Below are positions 6,241 through 11,412 of a stretch of 11,412 nt of DNA, one piece after another (position 1 is the first letter of the stretch; every line of letters begins with the position of its first letter). Where the stretch lies: positions 1-11,412 of the forward strand of contig CAZIPL010000046.1 of assembly GCA_964541255.1 (NCBI GenBank), in the 5' to 3' direction. Source of the stretch: CAYOSU01 sp964541255. Its GTDB lineage: Bacteria > Bacillota > Clostridia > Christensenellales > CAMQZB01. The translations under genes were made by a program, and so were the position numbers. The notes under the pieces are model-generated. The model was not told the origin of the DNA. It worked only from the letters and a program-made list of their open reading frames with translations, and ran no database searches.

Positions 6241-7920
6241 TTACATCTTGTCGGGGACTTCGATTCCCAAAAGAGCCAAACCTTGTTTAATTACTTTAGC
6301 GGTTGCTTTCGTAAGTGCAAGACGGAAGTTCTTCGTATTGTCGTCCGCCGACAATATCGGGCAATCGAAGTAGAATTTGTTATAGCATTTCGCTATATCG
6401 AGAAGCTTTCTCGTGACGAAGCTCGGTTCAGATTTTTCCATTGCGGAAACGATAATATCGGGGAATTGCGAAATGTTTTTGATAAGCTCGAATTCTGTTT
6501 CGTTTACTTCCTTTACCTCATATTCGCCGATACTTCCCGCTTTTGTCAAAACGGAGTTCGCACGCGCATAGGTATATTGCATATAGGGCGCGGATTCTCC
6601 CTCGAAAGAAAGAACTTTGTCATAGGAAAAGACTATGTCCTTGATTCGGTTGTTTACTAAGGGTGAGAAAATGACAGCGCCTACGCCAACCTTTCTCGCA
6701 ATTTCGTCCTTATCCTCGAGGTTGGGGTTTTTCTCGGTGATAATCTCTTTTGCCTTGGCTATCGCCGTATCTATAACGTCGTCAAGGAAAACGACGTTGC
6801 CGTGTCTTGTCGAAAGAGTGCCGCTTTCAAGCGAAACCATTCCGTATGCGACATGCTCCATTTTGTCGGCATAGGGTTTTCCCATAAGCTCCATAACCTT
6901 GAAAATCTGCTTGAAGTGCAGGTTCTGCTGATAAGCAACGACATATAAGCACTTATCGAAATTATAAGTGTTATAGCGATATTCAGCCGCCGCCAAGTCG
7001 CGCGTTGCGTAAAGCGTCGCGCCGTCGGAACGCAAGATTATGCAAGGAGGCATATTGTATTCCGAAAGATCGACTATCTGCGCGCCCTCGGACTCTACGA
7101 GAAGATTTTTCTCTCTCAATTCGTCGATGACGGGCTGCATTTTGTCATTATAGAAGCTTTCGCCGTTATAGCTATCGAACTTAACGCCAAGCTTGTCGTA
7201 GGTCTTTCCGACCTCTTTGAGGGTGATCTCTTTGAAGAAATTGAAAAGCTGCAATTCCTCTTCTCCGCCGTCCTCAATGGCTTTGAAATACGCTCTCGCC
7301 TCGTCGTTGAGAGACGGGTCTTTTTCTGCTTCGTCGTGGAACTTGACATATATTTTCAAAAGCTCTCTGACTCCGCCTTTCTCGATCTCTTCGCGATTGC
7401 CCCAACGCTTATATGCGGAAATGAGTTTTCCGAACTGCGTTCCCCAGTCTCCGAGGTGGTTTATCGAAACGGTGTTATATCCTAAATATTTATATATTCT
7501 GCAAAGAGCCGCACCCAAAACGGTCGTCGAAAGATGACCGATGTGGAAAGGCTTTGCGATGTTTATGGAAGAATAGTCAAGGCAGATAGTCTTACCATTT
7601 CCCATATCCGAAGCGCCGTAGTTTTCTACGCTCAAAACGTCGCTTATTACCTCTCTCGCCTCGACGGCTTTATCGAGCTTGAAGTTGAGATAGCCGTTCG
7701 TCGCGGAAACGCTTTCGAACGTATCGTCGCCGTCAAAGCACGAAACAAGCGAATCCGCAATCATGACGGGGCTTTTTCTCAAAATTTTAGCGAACTTAAA
7801 GCACGGAACGGTGTAATCCGCAAGAGGATTCTGCGAAAGCTGACAGCAGCCTTCGAATATACCTTCGGGTGCGCCGTCGAAGGTTAATTTGCTTTCAATA
7901 TAAGAGGGATAATTTTTCAT
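6241..7920 (-). CDS. argS: Arginyl-tRNA synthetase, class I, 559 aa
   Basis: ArgRS charges tRNA-Arg with arginine using ATP in the cytoplasm. The N-terminal ~85 residues match the additional domain that contacts the tRNA D-loop. The class I catalytic core follows, with HIGH at 126-129 inside AKPFHIGHLSTTVLG. LSTRHGNVVFLDD at 369-381 stands in the place of the KMSKS loop; loss of the canonical lysine there is common in ArgRS. The C-terminal alpha-helical anticodon-binding domain contains APYMQYTYARANSVL at 444-458. Length is normal for a bacterial ArgRS. A GGAAG ribosome binding site lies five bases upstream of the start. The leader is too short for a T-box. It is monocistronic, between its own promoter and terminator. 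Confidence 0.97.
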   Translation of the reverse strand: MKNYPSYIESKLTFDGAPEGIFEGCCQLSQNPLADYTVPCFKFAKILRKSPVMIADSLVSCFDGDDTFESVSATNGYLNFKLDKAVEAREVISDVLSVENYGASDMGNGKTICLDYSSINIAKPFHIGHLSTTVLGAALCRIYKYLGYNTVSINHLGDWGTQFGKLISAYKRWGNREEIEKGGVRELLKIYVKFHDEAEKDPSLNDEARAYFKAIEDGGEEELQLFNFFKEITLKEVGKTYDKLGVKFDSYNGESFYNDKMQPVIDELREKNLLVESEGAQIVDLSEYNMPPCIILRSDGATLYATRDLAAAEYRYNTYNFDKCLYVVAYQQNLHFKQIFKVMELMGKPYADKMEHVAYGMVSLESGTLSTRHGNVVFLDDVIDTAIAKAKEIITEKNPNLEDKDEIARKVGVGAVIFSPLVNNRIKDIVFSYDKVLSFEGESAPYMQYTYARANSVLTKAGSIGEYEVKEVNETEFELIKNISQFPDIIVSAMEKSEPSFVTRKLLDIAKCYNKFYFDCPILSADDNTKNFRLALTKATAKVIKQGLALLGIEVPDKM

Positions 7921-7952
7921 AACTTCTTCCTTATTGTTCTTTTTACCAAGCT

Positions 7953-7982
7953 ATTTTATCATAATAGTTAGGAGATTATCAA
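7953..7982 (-). promoter_or_regulatory. Probable argS promoter
   Basis: On the minus strand TTGATA (7982-7977) and TAAAAT (7958-7953) are separated by 18 bases, and the -10 is preceded by TG plus one base, as in an extended -10. Transcription would start about 25 bases upstream of the argS start codon, leaving a short leader. Confidence 0.6.
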
Positions 7983-7999
7983 ATATTTTGGCTATTTCT

Positions 8000-8028
8000 T
8001 TGCTTTTTTTATTTTTTTATTATATACT
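8000..8028 (+). promoter_or_regulatory. Probable ychF promoter
   Basis: TTGCTT (8000-8005) and TATACT (8023-8028) are 17 bases apart, with a T-rich spacer. Transcription would start around 8035, about 27 bases before the ychF start. The neighbouring run TATTATATAC offers an alternative -10, so the exact register is uncertain. Confidence 0.5.
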
Positions 8029-8061
8029 TTCTTTCGAATAAAATATTTCGGAGATGTAAAA

Positions 8062-9156
8062 ATGAAATTAGGCGTAGTAGGATTGCCAAACGTAGGCAAA
8101 AGCACTCTCTTTAACGCAATAACGAAAGCAGGCGCGGAATCTGCGAATTATCCTTTCTGCACGATCGAGCCTAACGTCGGCATAGTCGACGTTCCCGACG
8201 AAAGACTTTATAAGCTCGCGGCACTATACAACAGCAAAAAAATCACACCGACGCAAATCGAGTTCGTAGACATCGCAGGACTTGTTAAAGGCGCAAGCCG
8301 CGGCGAAGGCTTGGGTAACAAGTTCCTTTCGAACATCCGCGAATGCGACGCTATCGTTCACGTAGTAAGATGCTTCGACGACACGAACATCACTCACGTT
8401 GACGGCTCGGTCGATCCCGTGAGAGATATGGACACAATCAACATCGAGCTTATTTTGGCAGACCTTGAAACGGCGCAAAAGCGTTACGACAAAGCTGTCA
8501 ATATGAGAAAATCGGGAGACAAAAAATACGACATCGAGGCGGCGCTTATCAAGCGAATAATCGAACAGCTCGAAAACGAAAAACCCGTTCGCACGATGGA
8601 GTTCGACGACGAAGAAAAAGCCTTCGTCGACAATATGTTTCTACTTACCGATAAGCCCGTTATTTATGTCGCAAACATCAAAGAGGACGATATAAATGAC
8701 GGCGAAAACTTGCCTTACGTTCTTAAAGTCAAGGAACGCGCGAAAGAAGAAAACGCCGACGTATGCGTAATTTCGGCAAAAATCGAGGAGGACCTTGCAA
8801 TGCTCGATCCCGAAGAACGCGAAATCTTCCTTTCCGACTTAGGACTTACCGAAAGCGGTCTTTCTAAGCTCGTCAAAGCTTGCTATCGCCTTTTGGGACT
8901 TATTTCGTACCTTACGGCAGGAGAAAAAGAAACGAGAGCTTGGACGATAGTCAAAGGCACGAAAGCGCCTCAGGCGGCTGGCAAAATTCATACAGACTTC
9001 GAAAGAGGCTTTATTAGAGCTGAAATAGTCGATTACGAAGTGCTTCTTTCCTTAGGCTCCTTTAACGCCGCAAAAGAAAAAGGCAAGGTTCGCTCGGAAG
9101 GCAAAGATTACGTCATCAAAGACGGCGACGTCGTTCTTTTCAGATTCAACGTATAA
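8062..9156 (+). CDS. ychF: YchF/OLA1-family P-loop NTPase, 364 aa
   Basis: YchF is a conserved ribosome-associated NTPase of the Obg family; characterised members prefer ATP over GTP and are linked to stress and translation control. The P-loop GLPNVGKST is at 7-15. The switch II region DIAGLVKGASRGEGLG is at 70-85. The usual NKxD specificity motif is replaced by NIKE at 205-208, the NxxE form linked to ATP preference. A helical insert spans about 130-195. The C-terminal TGS domain (about 281-364) includes FIRAEIVDYE at 317-326. Length is normal. The start is preceded by GGAG (8050-8053) with an eight-base gap. It is followed by a strong terminator, so it looks monocistronic and divergent from argS. 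Confidence 0.97.
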   Translation: MKLGVVGLPNVGKSTLFNAITKAGAESANYPFCTIEPNVGIVDVPDERLYKLAALYNSKKITPTQIEFVDIAGLVKGASRGEGLGNKFLSNIRECDAIVHVVRCFDDTNITHVDGSVDPVRDMDTINIELILADLETAQKRYDKAVNMRKSGDKKYDIEAALIKRIIEQLENEKPVRTMEFDDEEKAFVDNMFLLTDKPVIYVANIKEDDINDGENLPYVLKVKERAKEENADVCVISAKIEEDLAMLDPEEREIFLSDLGLTESGLSKLVKACYRLLGLISYLTAGEKETRAWTIVKGTKAPQAAGKIHTDFERGFIRAEIVDYEVLLSLGSFNAAKEKGKVRSEGKDYVIKDGDVVLFRFNV

Positions 9157-9172
9157 AAAAATATTTGAGATC

Positions 9173-9206
9173 AAAAGCGTTGCGATAAGTTTTTCGCAAC
9201 GCTTTT
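9173..9206 (+). terminator. Intrinsic terminator of ychF
   Basis: A perfect 13-base-pair stem, AAAAGCGTTGCGA (9173-9185) with TCGCAACGCTTTT (9194-9206), has an eight-base loop and ends in a five-T run, followed by GTTTTG. It begins 17 bases after the ychF stop codon. Confidence 0.95.
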
Positions 9207-9287
9207 TGTTTTGAGATGTTTATTCTCGGTTTTATTTTATGGGGAAGTTGGTTTTTTCGAAATAGTTTTATCCGCAATTTTGCACAT

Positions 9288-9333
9288 TCTGCGTAAGGGG
9301 AGGTGGCACGGTGTCCAATCACCGTGACGGAGG
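9288..9333. repeat. GC-rich palindromic module A
   Basis: TCTGCGTAAGGGGAGGTG (9288-9305) is followed by a perfect hairpin CACGGTG-tccaat-CACCGTG (9307-9326) and then ACGGAGG. The first 18 bases match the left arm of module B at 17 positions, so the two belong to one family. Such dispersed palindromes are familiar to me from Clostridia genomes, but I cannot name this family. Confidence 0.75.
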
Positions 9334-9360
9334 CGTTTGTTTTATAATGACCTTATAATC

Positions 9361-9513
9361 GGCTCCTCTGCGTAAGGGGAGCTGATTGCGTTAGCAATCT
9401 GAGGGATCGTGGCAATAGGTCTATCCCTCTCGTAGGGCGGTGGCTCTGCTGCCGCCGTGGCTATTTATCAATCCCTCAGTCTGCTACGCAGACAGCTCCC
9501 TTCAAAGGGAGCC
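9361..9513. repeat. Compound palindromic element B with two matching arms
   Basis: The left arm (9361-9408) and right arm (about 9470-9513) are inverted copies: each has GGCTCC at the outer end, then GGAGCTG, a short hairpin and a GAGGGAT box. The hairpin tips differ but each is self-complementary: GATTGC-gtta-GCAATC (9384-9399) and GTCTGC-tac-GCAGAC (9479-9493). The outermost right end also forms GCTCCCTT-ca-AAGGGAGC (9495-9512). Between the arms lies another palindrome, listed separately. The form is that of a non-coding mobile or REP-like repeat. Confidence 0.8.
9431..9457. repeat. GC-rich palindrome C, copy 1
   Basis: CGTAGGGCGGTGGCT leads into a short tip and TGCCGCCG, with GGCGG (9436-9440) and CCGCC (9452-9456) as arms. 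A second copy occurs at 9529-9557. This copy lies inside compound element B. Confidence 0.7.
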
Positions 9514-9528
9514 TTGGAAATGTTTATG

Positions 9529-9557
9529 CGTAGGGCGGTGGCTTCTCATTGCCGCCG
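9529..9557. repeat. GC-rich palindrome C, copy 2
   Basis: This repeats CGTAGGGCGGTGGCT and TGCCGCCG of the copy at 9431-9457, two bases longer in the middle. It stands alone here, without the flanking arms of element B, showing that it is an independent unit. The flanking GCGGCAA (9564-9570) offers further pairing. Confidence 0.7.
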
Positions 9558-9568
9558 TTTTTTGCGGC

Positions 9569-9598
9569 AAAAAAAAGGTGAGATTTCTCTCACCTTTT
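9569..9598 (-). terminator. Intrinsic terminator of the surface-protein gene
   Basis: On the minus strand a perfect 11-base-pair stem AAAAGGTGAGA with TCTCACCTTTT (9598-9573, loop GAAA) runs into eight T (9576-9569). It follows the out-of-frame tail by about 31 bases and the annotated stop by about 110, so the tail lies inside the transcript. Confidence 0.93.
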
Positions 9599-9629
9599 GG
9601 TTTGTTTTTAGTCTTATTCTATGTATAAA

Positions 9630-9713
9630 TTAGTCGTTAGTAACGGTTACCGCACCGTAGTTTCTTCCGACAAAGCCGTCAGAAATAAGTGCGAAAACGT
9701 TATTTAAGGTTAC
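9630..9713 (-). pseudogene. Out-of-frame coding remnant: 27-codon beta-helix tail after the surface-protein stop
   Basis: Directly past the stop codon of the surface protein, in the -1 frame, 27 codons read as VTLNNVFALISDGFVGRNYG followed by AVTVTND and a TAA stop (9632-9630). The opening TLNNVF echoes TLENVYF in the last part of the upstream protein, and GRNYG echoes GRNLG within it. There is no start codon or ribosome binding site, and the frame is closed by TAA just upstream, so it is not an independent gene. It could be the true C-terminus cut off by a one-base indel, or the remnant of an alternative 3' end left by recombination. A sequencing error is not excluded. Confidence 0.65.
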
Positions 9714-11412
9714 TTATTATACGTTCCTGCAACTCTCGTTCCGTCTGTATTTCCGGTATATGCGCCGACATATACATGTCCGAAATCAGTGTTATTAGCG
9801 ATTTCATTCAAACCGAAATAAACGTTTTCCAAAGTAAGCGTTCTTTCTCCGTTTGCATTAAAATCACCGCGAATTGCAAAGCCGACACCAGTGTTATTTA
9901 CAGCCCAAGAATTGATCATCGTATTCTTGATCGTAATATTTCCGGTTGTTCCGTAAAGCTGAATTGCATTGCCGCGAACGCCGTCAATAGTGCAACCTTC
10001 GATTGTCAAAGAGTCCAACTTACCACCGGAACCACCGCCGCAAATAGCGTCGATTGCAATCGCGTGACCACGTTTTTTATTCGAAACTTCAATATTTCCG
10101 TCAGCCTTATACTTGTTTCCGCCTGCATTCAAAGTGCTGTCGTTTTCCCCGATAAATGTACAATTCTTAACAACAAATTTTGCTCCCGTATGGCCACCTT
10201 TTTCAAGATTCAAGCACATTCCCGCACCGCTGTTTGTCAAAGAGTTGTTTCCCGTATATTTCAAAAGACTTTGATCGCAAGCATAGAAAGTACAATCCTC
10301 GAGCGTTATTGTTACGTTATCCGTCAAAAGCGAGAATACCGCACCGTGTTTGAAAGTAACGCCCTTAATCGTCGTATCGGCATTTACCCATGCGTCAACC
10401 CAATCTTCAACGACAACAGTGCCTTTACCGTCGATTTCAACAGTTCCGGTGTTTGAAGTGTTATAAGCAAAATTAACGTCAAACGCTTCTTCGAGTTTGC
10501 TTACAGCTTTGTTTATCGTTGCGGTTCCCTTGTTGCCGCTCTCTTTTGCACCGCCTAAGTTTCTTCCATAATAATTACCTGCGTTAAGATTTGAAGCACT
10601 GCTATAATCGAGATTAGTAGTATCGATAACGATAGTAACATTACTTATTGTGCAATTCGTTATAGAACCTGTTGTAGCACCTACGATTCCGCCAACATCT
10701 CTAACAGCTTTAATAGTCGTGTTAGTGACCGAACAATTATTGATTTTAGAATTGGCGCCATTACCAGAATAGCCTAAAATACCGCCAACTTTATCGCCGT
10801 CATCATATGTATTATCCGCTTTCATCCAAGCTTTTGAAGTTACAGTAGAGTTACTTACATGAACATTTTCAATAACAGTAGTATTGAGAACTGTTCCTCC
10901 GCTACTTGCAGGAGCACCATTTCCTTTCCACGACATTACATATCCAGCAACAACACCTGCTTCATGTTCACTTGTTACCGTTGCATTATCAAACTTAACG
11001 TTTTTTACTACAGCACGAGGATGTAAGCAATAAAAGAAGCCTGCTGAAGAATTATTCCCAATCTCGTTTGCAACTGTCATATTCGAAATCGTATGATTCT
11101 GCCCATCGAATATACCGCCGAAAGCATATGACGGGAAAGAAGCATAGCCCTCATCAGCCCTACCTATTCCGTTAAAAGCAGAATTTGCAAGATCAATATC
11201 TGCAGTCAAATAAATCGTAGTAGCTGTTTCGGTTGTATAATCATAGAATATATTATTATTCTTACCAACTTCGTTTGCAAGCCAAATAAGACCGTTAGCG
11301 TTGGAGATTTCGTATACGCCTGTCTCTTTGTGCTTTTTAACGCCCTCGACAATTACGTCGTAATTCTCATCGGGTTCTTCGGGAGTCGTAGATCCGCCGC
11401 TCGAGCTGCTTC
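9710..11412 (-). CDS. Large beta-helix surface protein, C-terminal 566 residues, N-terminus beyond window edge
   Basis: This appears to be an extracellular right-handed beta-helix protein. The frame stays open to the right edge, so start and signal peptide lie outside. The visible N-terminus begins with a Ser/Gly/Pro linker (SSSSGGSTTPEEP), often found after a lipoprotein anchor or between surface domains. From about residue 95 to 265 of the fragment, units like VVKNVKFDNATVTS, VIENVHVSNSTVTS and KINNCSVTNTTIKA alternate with Gly-rich turns (AGVVAGYV, VGGILGYS, VGGIVGAT), as in GLUG-repeat proteins. A second helix section (about 320-550) has rungs such as ITLEDCTFYACDQS and LTIEGCTIDGVRGNAIQLYG. 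No catalytic motif is evident; adhesion or polysaccharide binding is a guess. The stop at 9710 may be premature, because a matching tail follows out of frame. The next feature downstream is a strong terminator. Confidence 0.8.
   Translation of the reverse strand, partial: SSSSGGSTTPEEPDENYDVIVEGVKKHKETGVYEISNANGLIWLANEVGKNNNIFYDYTTETATTIYLTADIDLANSAFNGIGRADEGYASFPSYAFGGIFDGQNHTISNMTVANEIGNNSSAGFFYCLHPRAVVKNVKFDNATVTSEHEAGVVAGYVMSWKGNGAPASSGGTVLNTTVIENVHVSNSTVTSKAWMKADNTYDDGDKVGGILGYSGNGANSKINNCSVTNTTIKAVRDVGGIVGATTGSITNCTISNVTIVIDTTNLDYSSASNLNAGNYYGRNLGGAKESGNKGTATINKAVSKLEEAFDVNFAYNTSNTGTVEIDGKGTVVVEDWVDAWVNADTTIKGVTFKHGAVFSLLTDNVTITLEDCTFYACDQSLLKYTGNNSLTNSGAGMCLNLEKGGHTGAKFVVKNCTFIGENDSTLNAGGNKYKADGNIEVSNKKRGHAIAIDAICGGGSGGKLDSLTIEGCTIDGVRGNAIQLYGTTGNITIKNTMINSWAVNNTGVGFAIRGDFNANGERTLTLENVYFGLNEIANNTDFGHVYVGAYTGNTDGTRVAGTYNK

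Noticed and set aside
7921..7982. A T-box or other riboswitch in the argS leader
   Set aside because: The probable promoter leaves only about 25 bases of leader, far too little for a T-box, and no specifier or antiterminator elements are visible.
9440..9628. A short plus-strand open frame within the palindromic modules
   Set aside because: It crosses repeat arms and the terminator stem, has no ribosome binding site, and looks like chance translation of repeats.
9705..9725. Programmed -1 frameshifting to join the surface protein to its out-of-frame tail
   Set aside because: The junction (AAT AAG TAA) has no X-XXY-YYZ slippery heptamer, and no clear downstream pseudoknot was seen; indel or recombination is simpler.
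9689..10456. A 255-codon plus-strand open frame opposite the surface protein
   Set aside because: It has no recognisable domain and runs opposite a clear beta-helix coding frame, so it is taken as a shadow.

Overview
The window looks like chromosome of a low-GC Gram-positive anaerobe (Bacillota, most likely class Clostridia; I cannot name a genus). The evidence is a dnaK-type heat-shock operon in the order hrcA-grpE-dnaK with CIRCE operators, strong AGGAGG-type ribosome binding sites, a Cthe_2159-type lipoprotein, and GC-rich palindromic repeats of a kind I associate with gut Clostridia. There is no phage, plasmid, CRISPR or complete transposon in view.

Layout. Positions 1-2061 (minus strand) hold the heat-shock operon: hrcA (repressor), grpE (nucleotide exchange factor) and the first 115 codons of dnaK, which runs off the left edge. 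Its promoter and two CIRCE-type operators lie at 2089-2156. A 470-base gene-free stretch follows, carrying two diverged tandem copies of a 60-base hairpin repeat. Positions 2532-4613 (plus) encode a 693-residue secreted lipoprotein predicted to be a right-handed beta-helix, ending in an Asp/Asn/Pro/Met repeat tail. A long-stem terminator separates it from the convergent hemW (4976-6082, minus). Then come argS (6241-7920, minus) with its own terminator, and ychF (8062-9156, plus), divergent from argS across a 141-base promoter region.

The right end is accessory in character. Between the ychF terminator and the terminator of the next gene, 9213-9568 is almost filled with short GC-rich palindromic modules, several sharing arms but differing in the hairpin tip. 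The last gene (9710-11412, minus, N-terminus beyond the edge) encodes a surface-type beta-helix protein. Just past its stop codon, in another frame, lie 27 further codons (9630-9713) that read as a natural continuation of the same fold, so the 3' end looks frameshifted or rearranged.

How the genes work together: HrcA should repress the operon through CIRCE, with GrpE and DnaK forming the chaperone cycle. hemW, argS and ychF are unrelated housekeeping genes. The two beta-helix proteins are both predicted to act outside the cell, but nothing links them in one pathway. I see no convincing new multi-gene system. The best leads are the out-of-frame tail of the surface protein, the 60-base twin hairpins, and the palindromic modules.
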